Notes: generated by a model not told the origin, from the letters alone. DNA of 64,000 bases from an uncultured Sphingobacteriaceae bacterium (GCA_946480915.1 CAMLLO010000007.1:112659-176658); one strand, 5' to 3'. Counted from the stretch's first letter, positions 17,619 to 26,637 are shown. A program made the numbers and translations.

Positions 17619-18767
17619 TTATTCTGCCAGACGAATACCAGTGTATTGCCAGCGTAAGGATGGGTGAAAGAAATTGCGATAGCTTGCCCTGCTGTGGCCC
17701 GGAGATGTGACTTCAGAGGCACCTCTCAGTACCATCTGATTGACCATAAATTTACCATTATATTCGCCAAGGGCACCTTCTTCTTTTTTATATCCCGGGT
17801 AGGGAAGATATGCACTTTCAGTCCATTCCCAGCGCTTGCCCCAATTGAAATTTTTCGAGGCAGCTTCCCATTCGAATTCAGTAGGAAGCCGTTTTTTTGC
17901 CCAATCTGCGTAAGCGTGGGCTTCGTAATAGTTAACGTGGCAAAGCGGCCCCTCAAGATCAAGACTCCTTAGGCCATTTAGAGTGTATTGATGCCATTCA
18001 TCGTTAATATAAAACCAATATAGCGGAGCCTTTATTTGGTGCTGTTTTACCCATTCCCATCCCTCAAGGTGCCAGTATTTAAAGTTCTCATATGCGCCAT
18101 CTTGCATAAACTCCAGATATTCTTTGTTAGTCACCAAAGTTGAACTGATTTTGTATTTGTTTAAAAATACTTTGTGCCGGTCGGACTCATTGTCGAAAGA
18201 AAAGCCATCACCCTCAAATCCTACTTCGTAAATACCTTCCGGGATTTCAATCATGCGAGAGGTTTCAATGGTACTCAATGTCGAACGTTCCTGCTCATGG
18301 TATGCCGGGAAGAGTGGATTGTGACCAAGAATGTATTTGATGTCGGTATATAAAAGTTCCTGATGCTGCTGTTCATGATTTAAGCCCAACAAAATCAGTT
18401 CAGAGAGTTTAGCGCTTAGCTTTTCATTCTGCAAAAGGATCCGCATGTGTTCGTCTACATGCCGGCGGTATTGATAAATATCATCCACAGCCGGACGGCT
18501 TAAATTACCTCTGTCCGTTCGTATTACTCTGTTTCCAATCGTTTCATAATAACTGTTAAATACAAAGTTATAGTTTATGTCAAATTCATTATATACTTGT
18601 AAATAAGGCTTTAATACGAATGTTTCGAAAAACCACGCAGTATGACCAAGATGCCATTTGGGTGGACTAACATCCACTATTGGCTGCACAACGTAGTCCT
18701 CTGTTTTTAACGGCGAACAGATTTTTTCTGTAAGAGATCGTACTTCGTTATATTTATCTAAAAGCAT
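17619..18767 (-). CDS. egtB: ergothioneine biosynthesis sulfoxide synthase EgtB
   Basis: A 382-residue non-haem iron enzyme that joins hercynine to a thiol (cysteine or gamma-glutamylcysteine) with oxygen. It has an N-terminal DinB-like domain bearing the three-His iron site (HLGHTAWFFE near residue 39 and NHEQQHQELL near 129) and a C-terminal formylglycine-enzyme-like domain (about 190-382) ending SLRWQYTGIRLAE. It is first in a two-gene operon with egtD (4-base gap). No EgtA or EgtC gene is adjacent, which fits an EgtB that uses free cysteine; that is inference. Confidence 0.94.
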   Translation of the reverse strand: MLLDKYNEVRSLTEKICSPLKTEDYVVQPIVDVSPPKWHLGHTAWFFETFVLKPYLQVYNEFDINYNFVFNSYYETIGNRVIRTDRGNLSRPAVDDIYQYRRHVDEHMRILLQNEKLSAKLSELILLGLNHEQQHQELLYTDIKYILGHNPLFPAYHEQERSTLSTIETSRMIEIPEGIYEVGFEGDGFSFDNESDRHKVFLNKYKISSTLVTNKEYLEFMQDGAYENFKYWHLEGWEWVKQHQIKAPLYWFYINDEWHQYTLNGLRSLDLEGPLCHVNYYEAHAYADWAKKRLPTEFEWEAASKNFNWGKRWEWTESAYLPYPGYKKEEGALGEYNGKFMVNQMVLRGASEVTSPGHSRASYRNFFHPSLRWQYTGIRLAE

Positions 18768-18946
18768 AATTACAGATAATATAAAACCCCCAGGTGTTAA
18801 ATTGTTTTTAGTCGCGATGATTTGACATAGGCAAATTGTGGTTTAAATGCCACTCTTTGGTGATTTGCAGGCATTTCCCGAAAGGGTTTTATACTTTTAC
18901 AGGATTTCGAACTTTATGTATTAATGTTTTAACTTAAGATCTGGAT

Positions 18947-20089
18947 ATGAAATTTGGAACCAAAGCGATTCACGCAGGGCAGGAGCCCGACCCAACAACT
19001 GGTGCTGTAATGACACCGATATATCAAACTTCAACCTACTGGCAAAAATCGCCCGGAGAGCACAAAGGTTTTGAATATTCCCGCGGAACGAACCCTACCC
19101 GCAAAGCATTGGAAGATTGTTTGGCCGCCCTCGAAAATGCGAAGTTCGGTTTGGCTTTTTCAAGTGGGATGGGTGCGACGGATGCTGTTATGAAATTACT
19201 TCGCCCCGGCGACGAGGTGATAACAGGCAATGATCTGTATGGCGGATCATTTAGGATGTTTACCAAGATTTTTGCGAATTATGGGATAAAATTCCATTTT
19301 GCGAATTTCGCAATTCCGACATCTATTACACACATAATCAGTGATAAAACTAAGCTTATATGGATAGAAACTCCAACTAATCCAACCATGCAGATTGTAG
19401 ATATTGCAGCAGTTGCAAAAATCGCAAAAGAGCACAATGTTTTGCTTGCGGTGGATAATACCTTCGCTTCCCCTTACCTGCAAAACCCTATCGAATTGGG
19501 CGCTGATATCGTAATGCATTCGGTGACTAAATATCTGGGCGGGCACTCAGATGTGGTTATGGGGGCTTTGATGTTAAACGATGAAGATCTATACAAACGC
19601 TTGTGGTTTATATACAATGCCTGCGGCGCAACTCCGGGTCCGATGGATAGTTTCCTTGTTCTGAGAGGCATTAAAACATTGCATCTTAGAATGAAAGCTC
19701 ATTGTGAAAATGGTCGTCAGATTGCTCAATTTTTAAAAGATCACCCGGCAATTGAAAAGATTTACTGGCCCGGGTTTGAGGATCATCCAAATCATACCAT
19801 CGCTAAAAGCCAAATGCGGGATTTTGGAGGGATGATTTCGTTTACTTTGAAGGACGCAGATTTAAAAAAGACATTTGAAGTGGCATCCCGCTTCAAGTTA
19901 TTCACCCTCGCAGAGTCGTTGGGAGGCGTTGAGTCCTTGATTAATCATCCGGTGAGTATGACACATGCCTCCATTCCAAAAGAAGCAAGAGACGCCGTCG
20001 GCGTGACTGATAATTTACTTCGTTTAAGCGTTGGTGTAGAAGATATTGAAGATCTCCTCGACGATTTAAAACAAGCTCTCACCTTTTAA
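18947..20089 (+). CDS. cystathionine gamma-synthase/lyase-type PLP enzyme
   Basis: A 380-residue Cys/Met-metabolism PLP enzyme. Seen: KAIHAGQEPDPTTGAVMTPI at the N-terminus, GTNPTRKALE, FSSGMGATDAV, the DNTFASPYLQ aspartate, the PLP-lysine motif SVTKYLGGHSDV, and SLGGVESLINHP. Family members make cystathionine, or cleave cystathionine or other C-S bonds; sequence alone cannot separate them. It is divergent from the egtBD operon across a 179-base gap, so it may supply cysteine or cleave the ergothioneine sulfoxide intermediate. The next gene follows after 24 bases. Confidence 0.9.
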   Translation: MKFGTKAIHAGQEPDPTTGAVMTPIYQTSTYWQKSPGEHKGFEYSRGTNPTRKALEDCLAALENAKFGLAFSSGMGATDAVMKLLRPGDEVITGNDLYGGSFRMFTKIFANYGIKFHFANFAIPTSITHIISDKTKLIWIETPTNPTMQIVDIAAVAKIAKEHNVLLAVDNTFASPYLQNPIELGADIVMHSVTKYLGGHSDVVMGALMLNDEDLYKRLWFIYNACGATPGPMDSFLVLRGIKTLHLRMKAHCENGRQIAQFLKDHPAIEKIYWPGFEDHPNHTIAKSQMRDFGGMISFTLKDADLKKTFEVASRFKLFTLAESLGGVESLINHPVSMTHASIPKEARDAVGVTDNLLRLSVGVEDIEDLLDDLKQALTF

Positions 20090-20113
20090 CTCACCCCACA
20101 ACTCACAACCCAC
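20090..20113 (+). repeat. short ACTCAC-type tandem repeat before the TIGR02757 gene
   Basis: The 24-base spacer contains ACTCACCCC and ACTCACAACCC, repeated motifs of the kind seen scattered between genes in Sphingobacteriaceae. Confidence 0.4.
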
Positions 20114-20995
20114 ATGATCGCGAATCTAAAAGCTTTCCTTGATTCTAGAGTCGAACAATACAATTGCATTGACTTTATTCCCAATGATCCGGTGGTGATA
20201 CCTCATCAATTTTCCACCAAACAGGATATTGAGATTATGGGGTTCTTTGCTGCGATGCTGGCATGGGGGCAGCGCAAAACAATTATTAACAAGTGTAATG
20301 AACTTGCAGAAAGGATGGATAATGCGCCTTACGACTTTATAAAAAACCACAAAGAGGCGGATTTGAAAAGGATGCTCGGATTTAAACATCGAACCTTTAA
20401 TGATACTGATCTTTTGTATTTTATTGAGTTCTTTAGGAATCATTACTTGAGGTATGATTCGCTTGAAACCGCATTTTTGCCAAAGCAGAATTCACCTGTT
20501 TTCCGAGAGGATTATTTGGAAGAGTTAAAAGGAGAGCACGAATTTATAGATGTGTCGTCTGCAACCTGTTATGCAGGCGAGCTATATTCAAATTCAAGAG
20601 ATTCTTCTCTGGGTACTGTCGAATCCTTCCTCAATCATTTCCGGTCATATTTTTTCAGCTTGCCCGATTATCCTCAAAGAACCATTAAACACGTCAGTTC
20701 CCCGGCACAGAAATCTACCTGTAAACGCTTGAACATGTTTCTTCGGTGGATGGTTCGTAAAGATGATAAAGGTGTAGATTTTGGCATCTGGAACAAAATA
20801 AAGGCCTCGCAACTGATCTGTCCATGTGATGTTCATGTTGATCGTGTTGCAAGGAAACTAAATCTGATTTCGCGCAAGCAAACCGACTGGCAAACAGCAC
20901 TTGAGCTCACAAATCGCCTTCGAGAATTTGATCCATCAGATCCTGTAAAGTATGATTTTGCCCTTTTCGGATTAGGTATTGAAGAGCGGTTCTAA
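20114..20995 (+). CDS. TIGR02757 family protein (DUF2400)
   Basis: A 293-residue protein that matches what I recall of the TIGR02757/DUF2400 family: an N-terminal FIPNDPVVIPHQF segment, AAMLAWGQRKTII with the conserved WGQR, SSPAQKSTCKRLNMFLRWMVRKDDKGVDFGIW, and LICPCDVHVDRVARKL. The Cys/His/Asp placement (CPCDVHVDRV) recalls helix-hairpin-helix base-excision glycosylases, so a nucleic-acid role is possible, but no function is established. It lies 24 bases after the PLP enzyme and is likely cotranscribed with it. Confidence 0.88.
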   Translation: MIANLKAFLDSRVEQYNCIDFIPNDPVVIPHQFSTKQDIEIMGFFAAMLAWGQRKTIINKCNELAERMDNAPYDFIKNHKEADLKRMLGFKHRTFNDTDLLYFIEFFRNHYLRYDSLETAFLPKQNSPVFREDYLEELKGEHEFIDVSSATCYAGELYSNSRDSSLGTVESFLNHFRSYFFSLPDYPQRTIKHVSSPAQKSTCKRLNMFLRWMVRKDDKGVDFGIWNKIKASQLICPCDVHVDRVARKLNLISRKQTDWQTALELTNRLREFDPSDPVKYDFALFGLGIEERF

Positions 20996-21050
20996 AACTG
21001 CTAACAGAACAATTTAGCTTAAGTGGTGTTAAGTTTAAAAAAATATATTT

Positions 21051-21887
21051 ATGAAATATACACTTATAGTTCTGTTATTAGTTAAAATCTCTTTTGGTGC
21101 TTTTGCTCAAACTGATTCAACTACGGCCGAATCTAGTAGTTCTCCGTCTCCCTATACGACAAGATTTGCGGTTGATGGCCCGGTTATAGGCGCAGGCTTA
21201 GGCTTGACATATTTAGGTTTTCGTATGGTTCAAAATAAGGATCCTCTTACTGAAGCTGAAGTTTTAGCCCTTGATAAAAATGATGTAAATGCTTTCGACA
21301 GATTTAGTGCTGGATATTTTTCGGATAAAGCCAATGACGACAGTTATCTGCCATTCTACGCCGCATTTGCTATGCCCGCAGTAGCATTGTTAAACAAAAA
21401 TATCCGTAATAAAACAGGGCAGGTATTTGTAATGTACCTTGAAACCATGCTTACAACTGGTGCAATGTTTACTATAGCCGCAGGCGGTATCAACAGGCCC
21501 CGTCCATTGGTTTATAGTTCGGATGCTCCGATGTCTAAGCGTCAGAGTAAAAATTCACAACGTGCGTTTTATGCCGGACATCCAGCAGCAACTGCCGCGG
21601 CAACTTTTTTCACGGCCAAGATATTCAGCGATTTTAATCCCGACTCCAAAGCAAAACCTTATATATGGGCCGCCGCGGCCATTATCCCAGCTAGTGTGGC
21701 ATATATGCGTTTAAAAGCAGGTCAACATTTTTTGAGCGATAATTTATTAGGATATGGACTTGGTGCCGCAACAGGTATTCTAGTGCCTCATTTTCACAAA
21801 AAGAAAAATACGGTGGAAGGTCTAAGCGTGCAGCCATTAATGGGCGACGGTTTTAGCGGAATGGCTATGACTTACCGCTTGAAGTAG
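21051..21887 (+). CDS. PAP2-superfamily membrane protein, degenerate catalytic motifs
   Basis: A 278-residue protein with signal peptide (MKYTLIVLLLVKISFGAFAQ) and hydrophobic helices. It has the PAP2 acid-phosphatase layout: GGINRPRP (block 1), FYAGHPAATAA (block 2) and MRLKAGQHFLSDNLLGY (block 3, with His and Asp). The usual KxxxxxxRP lysine and the PSGH serine are replaced (AGH), while the RxxxxxHxxxD core of block 3 stays. It may be a lipid or sugar-diphosphate phosphatase of altered activity in the periplasm. A clear terminator follows. Confidence 0.82.
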   Translation: MKYTLIVLLLVKISFGAFAQTDSTTAESSSSPSPYTTRFAVDGPVIGAGLGLTYLGFRMVQNKDPLTEAEVLALDKNDVNAFDRFSAGYFSDKANDDSYLPFYAAFAMPAVALLNKNIRNKTGQVFVMYLETMLTTGAMFTIAAGGINRPRPLVYSSDAPMSKRQSKNSQRAFYAGHPAATAAATFFTAKIFSDFNPDSKAKPYIWAAAAIIPASVAYMRLKAGQHFLSDNLLGYGLGAATGILVPHFHKKKNTVEGLSVQPLMGDGFSGMAMTYRLK

Positions 21888-21904
21888 GTTAAACTAATTT
21901 TTGT

Positions 21905-21940
21905 TAGGCTCTGCAGTATTCGATAGCAGAGCCTTTTTTA
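21905..21940 (+). terminator. rho-independent terminator after the PAP2 gene
   Basis: Perfect 8-bp stem GGCTCTGC / GCAGAGCC with an 11-base loop, followed directly by TTTTTTT. Confidence 0.9.
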
Positions 21941-21959
21941 TGGATAAGAAATAGCGCTT

Positions 21960-22340
21960 TTATTCAGCTTTTGCTGAATCTCTTTTTGTCTTTTCTTTTA
22001 TCTTTTCGCCTGCATCTTCCAATTTATCTCCAATCTTTCCAAAACTCTTTTTCACTTTGGTGTTTGTGCTATCCATCCAGGTGCTGACAGAATCCAGCCG
22101 GGCCCTGGCAGATGTCATGATCGAATAAACAGTGTCCATTCTAAAAACAATAGTCCTGTTAGAATCCGGATAATCCCAGATTTCCGTCTTATTTATAACG
22201 TTCTTCTTTTTAGGTTCTCCTACGATTCTGGTAACCTCTGCCTTTGTCATGCCAATTTCTACAGTGGCCAAATCTTTAGAAGGACGGGAGCAACTGCTAA
22301 TCGCGATTGCAGATAAAAGAATAAAAAATGCGCTTTTCAT
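21960..22340 (-). CDS. BamE/SmpA-like lipoprotein
   Basis: A 126-residue lipoprotein: signal peptide with lipobox AISSCS, so the mature protein starts with Cys. Residues 28-60 (VEIGMTKAEVTRIVGEPKKK and EIWDYPDS) carry the GMTxxEVxxxxGxP pattern of the SmpA/BamE fold, followed by a charged coiled-coil-like tail (KKSFGKIGDKLEDAGEKIKE). BamE-like proteins take part in outer-membrane assembly in Proteobacteria; whether this one does is not known. It is divergent from the MFS gene; the frame of that gene is open through this region, but only as a shadow. Confidence 0.72.
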   Translation of the reverse strand: MKSAFFILLSAIAISSCSRPSKDLATVEIGMTKAEVTRIVGEPKKKNVINKTEIWDYPDSNRTIVFRMDTVYSIMTSARARLDSVSTWMDSTNTKVKKSFGKIGDKLEDAGEKIKEKTKRDSAKAE

Positions 22341-22503
22341 AATTATAGTTTTTTATGCGCTTAACATGGATACTGCGGTTTTGTTTAAGAAAAGCTTGGT
22401 TTATATGACTGAAAGCTTGTTTATAGAAGTCAAACTTATCTCAATTTTTCAAAACAGACAGGTTTTTCGTTTCTGTCCAAATTCCCTATTTTCGACGAAC
22501 TAT

Positions 22504-23802
22504 ATGCAAGAAAAAAATAACAAACGTACAATTAGGGCATGGGCAATGTTCGATTGGGCAAATTCGGCTTATAACCTGGTAATCACCTCAACCATTTTTC
22601 CCGCGTACTATACCATCATCACAACTACGAAAGAACATGGTGATAAAGTGGACTTTTTCGGCTTTACGTTTGTAAATACGGCGCTGGCCAATTATTCATT
22701 GTCCGTTGCTTACCTGATTATGGCTGTTCTGTTACCGGTTCTGTCAGGTATTGCAGATGCCCGCGGGAATAAAAAAGCGTTTATGAAGTTTTTCACCTGG
22801 CTTGGTTCGCTTGCCTGCATTGGTCTTTACTTTTTTAAAATTGACACTCTTGAACTGGGGGTAATTTGTTCGGCTATCGCGGCAATCGGATACATCGGTG
22901 GAGTCATGTTTAGTAATTCATATCTTCCTGAAATTGCCACTGTCAATCATCAGGATAAGGTGAGTGCCCAGGGGTTTTCGTATGGCTATATTGGTAGTGT
23001 ATTGCTCCAAATAATATGTTTCGTGTTTGTTTTAAAACCCGAACTATTTGGAATTACCGACGCCTCTTTTCCTGCAAGGTTATCTTTTCTGCTGGTGGGC
23101 GTCTGGTGGATCGGATTTGCTCAAATTCCTTTCAATAGACTGCCTAAAGGTACACCGGCTCTTAAAAAACCAAGTTCTAGTGTTTTAAAAGGTGGTTATC
23201 AGGAATTGGGTAAGGTTTGGAAGCAATTAAAAGAATACAACGTACTTCATCGGTTTTTATATGCTTTTTTCTTTTATTCTGTAGGCGTTCAAACGATCAT
23301 GCTGGTTGCTACAGCCTTTGGAGCGAAAGTTTTGAAAATGGAAACTAGCGAACTGATCGCAACAATTCTGATTATTCAGCTGGTAGCAATAGCAGGAGCC
23401 AATCTCATGTCATTAATGGCAGCTAAAATTGGGAATATAAAGGTTTTGATGCTGGTAGTTTTTATCTGGATAGGAGTGTGCATTGTTGCATTTTTTATCC
23501 AAACTAAATATCAGTTTTTTGCTCTGGCTGGTTTGGTAGGACTAATAATGGGAGGTATTCAATCCTTGTCCCGTTCTACATATTCCAAGTTTCTGCCTGT
23601 GAATACTCACGATACTGCTTCCTTTTTTAGTTTTTATGATGTTACCGAGAAATTGGCTATCGTAATCGGACTGGCTACTTTTGCCTTTATTGAAGAGAAT
23701 TCGAATATCAGAAATTCAGCGCTTTCACTAACTGTATTTTTCATCGCGGGACTGATTATGCTTTTTGTGGTGTTACGGACAAAGAAGATTAAGCAAGGCT
23801 AA
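22504..23802 (+). CDS. MFS transporter, UMF1/Atg22-like
   Basis: A 432-residue protein with about 12 membrane helices. The N-terminal RAWAMFDWANSAYNLVITST motif and later GIQSLSRSTYSKFLP match the UMF1 (vacuole effluxer Atg22-like) family, which is thought to export or recycle amino acids and similar metabolites. I start it at the ATG at 22504 because the 85 codons in front have no family character and overlap the divergent lipoprotein gene. No neighbour points to its substrate. Confidence 0.9.
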   Translation: MQEKNNKRTIRAWAMFDWANSAYNLVITSTIFPAYYTIITTTKEHGDKVDFFGFTFVNTALANYSLSVAYLIMAVLLPVLSGIADARGNKKAFMKFFTWLGSLACIGLYFFKIDTLELGVICSAIAAIGYIGGVMFSNSYLPEIATVNHQDKVSAQGFSYGYIGSVLLQIICFVFVLKPELFGITDASFPARLSFLLVGVWWIGFAQIPFNRLPKGTPALKKPSSSVLKGGYQELGKVWKQLKEYNVLHRFLYAFFFYSVGVQTIMLVATAFGAKVLKMETSELIATILIIQLVAIAGANLMSLMAAKIGNIKVLMLVVFIWIGVCIVAFFIQTKYQFFALAGLVGLIMGGIQSLSRSTYSKFLPVNTHDTASFFSFYDVTEKLAIVIGLATFAFIEENSNIRNSALSLTVFFIAGLIMLFVVLRTKKIKQG

Positions 23803-23854
23803 AAGAAAACGTGAGCGATTTTAGAAAATCTTCACCTTTTAATCTTTATACTTT

Positions 23855-23862
23855 TACCTTTG
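23855..23862 (+). promoter_or_regulatory. TAnnTTTG promoter box before the Fe-S protein gene
   Basis: TACCTTTG, exact consensus. It overlaps the alternative TTG start at 23860 and ends 9 bases before the ATG at 23872, arguing for that ATG and a very short leader. Confidence 0.5.
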
Positions 23863-23871
23863 GCCCTCGAT

Positions 23872-24600
23872 ATGACAGTTGAACTTTTTATTCCCTGCTT
23901 TATAGATCAACTTTACCCGGAAACTGCTTTTAACACAGTAAAAGTTTTGGAAAAGGCCGGGTGTAAGGTCAAATATAATCCTCAGCAAACCTGTTGTGGC
24001 CAGCCTGCATTTAACGCAGGATTTTGGGATGAGGCAAAAGCTGTGGGTAGTAAGTTTCTGAACGATTTCTCGGAAGGCAATTACATTGTTTCTCCATCCG
24101 CTTCATGTACCGGCATGGTGAAGAACTATTATAATGATTTATTTACCAATACTGCTGTTCACAATAAATGTCGCGCCATCCAAAGTAATATTTTTGAGTT
24201 ATCCGATTTTCTAATCAACGTGATAAAGAAAGATTACTTCGGAGCAGAACTAGAAGGCAGAGCTGTGTATCACGATTCTTGTGCTGGCTTGAGAGAATGT
24301 AAGATAAAAGACGAGCCACGAGCTTTACTCTCTAAAGTACATGGGCTGGATTTGGTTGAAATGAAAGATAACGATACTTGTTGCGGCTTTGGCGGAACCT
24401 TCGCTGTGAAATTTGACGCCATTTCAAGCGCTATGGCTCAGCAAAAAGTGGATAATGCTTTGGCTGTCGGTGCAGAGTACATAATTTCGACGGATGCATC
24501 ATGCTTATTGCACTTGCAAGGCTATATCGATAAAAATCAAATCCCCATTAAAACGATGCACATTGTTGATGTGCTTACCCAGGGCTGGGGGAATGTTTAA
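23872..24600 (+). CDS. LutA/GlpC-type (Fe-S)-binding oxidoreductase subunit
   Basis: A 242-residue protein with two CCG domains: PQQTCCGQPAFNAG with SASCTGM, and HDSCAGLREC with DTCCGFGGTF and SCLLH, cysteine blocks that bind iron-sulfur clusters or a haem-like group. Length and motifs match LutA (YkgE), the first subunit of the LutABC L-lactate oxidase, also found as stand-alone subunits beside D-lactate or glycolate oxidases. LutB and LutC are absent here; an FAD-linked oxidase is encoded 30 kb away. I chose ATG 23872 over TTG 23860 since a promoter box overlaps the latter. Confidence 0.88.
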   Translation: MTVELFIPCFIDQLYPETAFNTVKVLEKAGCKVKYNPQQTCCGQPAFNAGFWDEAKAVGSKFLNDFSEGNYIVSPSASCTGMVKNYYNDLFTNTAVHNKCRAIQSNIFELSDFLINVIKKDYFGAELEGRAVYHDSCAGLRECKIKDEPRALLSKVHGLDLVEMKDNDTCCGFGGTFAVKFDAISSAMAQQKVDNALAVGAEYIISTDASCLLHLQGYIDKNQIPIKTMHIVDVLTQGWGNV

Positions 24601-24629
24601 TTCTCGTTACAGCTTTCGGTATAAAATCT

Positions 24630-24637
24630 TATTTTTG
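24630..24637 (+). promoter_or_regulatory. TAnnTTTG promoter box of thrS
   Basis: TATTTTTG exact consensus, with TTTCGG about 16 bases upstream as a possible -33 element. It predicts transcription from about 24641-24644, directly before the anticodon-like hairpin. Confidence 0.6.
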
Positions 24638-24643
24638 CATCCC

Positions 24644-24664
24644 TAATCACATTGTAGGTGATTA
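24644..24664 (+). promoter_or_regulatory. thrS leader hairpin resembling a tRNA-Thr anticodon arm
   Basis: A perfect 7-bp stem (TAATCAC / GTGATTA) closes a 7-base loop ATTGTAG. Read as an anticodon loop, it gives U33, anticodon UGU, A37: the Thr anticodon for ACA. The E. coli thrS operator works by such mimicry, letting ThrRS bind its own mRNA. It lies 47 bases before the thrS ATG and just after a promoter box. Confidence 0.7.
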
Positions 24665-24701
24665 ATCTAACGTTTTCTTTAATCGCCGAAAGGCAAAAAT
24701 C

Positions 24702-24719
24702 ATGTTTGTAAATGATTAA
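24702..24719 (+). other. five-codon upstream ORF overlapping the thrS start
   Basis: ATG TTT GTA AAT GAT TAA starts 10 bases before thrS in another frame and stops within its second and third codons. It may be chance or could affect thrS initiation. Confidence 0.25.
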
Positions 24720-26637
24720 TATAACTCTGCCTGATGGTTCTACCAGGCAATACGAAAAAGGAACCTCATCATATCAAATAGCCCTGTCAATTTCTGAAGG
24801 TTTAGCAAGAAATGTTTTAGCTGCCGAAGTAAATGGCGAAGTTTGGGATGCGAGCCGGCCGATTGAGGCTGATTCGAATGTCAAGCTTCTAACCTGGAAT
24901 GATACTGCCGCTAAAGCAACTTTCTGGCACTCCTCGGCGCATTTAATGGCCGAAGCTTTGGAAGCATTGTACCCAGGAACAAAATTTGGAATTGGTCCGG
25001 CTATCGAAACCGGATTTTATTATGATGTTGATTTTGGTGATCGTGAATTTTCATCAGACGACTTTAAACAGATAGAAGATAAAATTTTAGAACTTGCCCG
25101 ATCTAAATCTGAATATGTAAGAAAACCTGTCAGCAAAGCTGATGCGGAACAATATTTTACCGAAAAAGGCGATGAATACAAATTGGACCTGATTAAGGAT
25201 CTTCCCGATGGGTCAATTACTTTTTACACCCAAGGTAATTTTACCGATTTGTGCCGCGGTCCGCATATTCCAAATACAGGTTTTATAAAGGCTGTTAAAC
25301 TGACGAACGTTGCCGGAGCTTATTGGCGCGGCGACGAAACCAGAAAACAGTTAACCCGAATTTATGGCGTTACGTTTCCGAAGCAAAGCGAATTAAGCGA
25401 CTATCTGAAAATGATAGAAGAGGCGAAAAAACGCGATCATCGTAAGTTAGGCAAGGAGCTTGAACTGTTCGCTTTTTCTGAAAAAGTTGGTATGGGATTG
25501 CCTTTATGGCTGCCCAAAGGAACTGCTTTACGCGAAAAACTGGTCAATTTCCTTCAGCGTGCACAGGTTAAAGCCGGTTACGAGCAAGTGGTAACTCCGC
25601 ATATCGGTCATAAAAATCTTTATATCACATCAGGGCACTACGAAAAATATGGCGCCGACTCCTTTCAGCCGATAAAAACACCACAAGAAGGCGAGGAGTT
25701 CTTCTTGAAGCCAATGAACTGTCCTCACCATTGCGAGATATATAAAACTAAACCGCGTTCGTACAAAGATCTTCCGGTTCGCTACGCTGAGTTTGGTACT
25801 GTTTACCGGTACGAGCAAAGCGGAGAATTGCATGGCTTAACCCGTGTGCGTGGATTTACCCAGGATGATGCGCATTTATTTTGCCGTCCTGACCAGGTGA
25901 AGGATGAGTTTAAAAAGGTGATCGACTTGGTTCTATATGTGTTTAATGCTTTAGGATTTACAGATTATACCGCACAGGTTTCCCTTCGCGATCCGCAGAA
26001 TAAGACAAAATACATTGGTTCTGACGAAAATTGGCAATTAGCGGAATCAGCGATCATTGAAGCTGCTGAAGAAAAAGGCTTGCGTACAGTGGTAGAATTG
26101 GGTGAGGCCGCTTTTTATGGTCCTAAGCTCGATTTCATGGTGAAAGATGCTTTAGGAAGAAAGTGGCAGTTAGGAACCATTCAAGTTGATTACAACTTAC
26201 CTGAACGTTTTGAGCTGGAATATACAGGTAGTGATAACGCAAAACATCGCCCGGTAATGATACACCGCGCTCCTTTTGGATCGCTTGAACGCTTTATCGC
26301 GGTATTGATTGAGCACTGTGCCGGCAACTTTCCATTATGGTTAACTCCCGAACAATTTATTGTTCTTCCTATCTCCGAAAAGTATGAAGATTATGCAAAA
26401 AAAGTTTTAGAATCGTTGAATAATTCCGATATTCGCGGCTTGATTGACTTGCGGGACGAGAAGATTGGTAGAAAAATTAGAGATGCCGAAGTCAAGAAGA
26501 TCCCCTATATGCTTATCATAGGTGAAAAGGAAATGGCAGAAGGGCTGGTTTCAGTTCGGAAGCACGGTGAAGGAGATATAGGTAGTATGGGATCGGAAGA
26601 ATTTAAAAATCAATTGATTACACAAATAACTATTTAA
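24712..26637 (+). CDS. thrS: threonyl-tRNA synthetase
   Basis: A 641-residue class II synthetase that charges tRNA-Thr. Domains in order: TGS (1-60, [20 protein letters not shown]), editing domain ([17 protein letters not shown] near 75, with the second zinc-hydrolase pair in RGPHIPNTG), catalytic core with zinc ligands in [10 protein letters not shown], motif 2 [20 protein letters not shown], motif 3 [11 protein letters not shown], and the C-terminal anticodon-binding domain. It heads the thrS-infC-rpmI-rplT cluster, an order common in bacteria. A leader hairpin with a Thr-anticodon loop suggests autogenous control. Confidence 0.98.
   Translation: MINITLPDGSTRQYEKGTSSYQIALSISEGLARNVLAAEVNGEVWDASRPIEADSNVKLLTWNDTAAKATFWHSSAHLMAEALEALYPGTKFGIGPAIETGFYYDVDFGDREFSSDDFKQIEDKILELARSKSEYVRKPVSKADAEQYFTEKGDEYKLDLIKDLPDGSITFYTQGNFTDLCRGPHIPNTGFIKAVKLTNVAGAYWRGDETRKQLTRIYGVTFPKQSELSDYLKMIEEAKKRDHRKLGKELELFAFSEKVGMGLPLWLPKGTALREKLVNFLQRAQVKAGYEQVVTPHIGHKNLYITSGHYEKYGADSFQPIKTPQEGEEFFLKPMNCPHHCEIYKTKPRSYKDLPVRYAEFGTVYRYEQSGELHGLTRVRGFTQDDAHLFCRPDQVKDEFKKVIDLVLYVFNALGFTDYTAQVSLRDPQNKTKYIGSDENWQLAESAIIEAAEEKGLRTVVELGEAAFYGPKLDFMVKDALGRKWQLGTIQVDYNLPERFELEYTGSDNAKHRPVMIHRAPFGSLERFIAVLIEHCAGNFPLWLTPEQFIVLPISEKYEDYAKKVLESLNNSDIRGLIDLRDEKIGRKIRDAEVKKIPYMLIIGEKEMAEGLVSVRKHGEGDIGSMGSEEFKNQLITQITI

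Noticed and set aside
17615..17722. N-terminal extension of EgtD
   Set aside because: It overlaps the 3' end of egtB and adds no known EgtD sequence; ATG 17614 gives the usual protein.
18768..18946. Possible SAM riboswitch before the cystathionine-type PLP gene
   Set aside because: Only short stems (GTGG/CCAC, CCC-GAAA-GGG) are visible and the conserved SAM-I, SAM-II or SAM-IV cores are not present.
22249..22503. N-terminal extension of the MFS protein
   Set aside because: The 85 codons overlap the opposite-strand lipoprotein gene and lack family features; a clean ATG start at 22504 begins the conserved sequence.
24601..24711. T-box leader for thrS
   Set aside because: T-box signature AGGGUGGNACCGCG and a terminator are absent; the hairpin fits ThrRS mimicry better.
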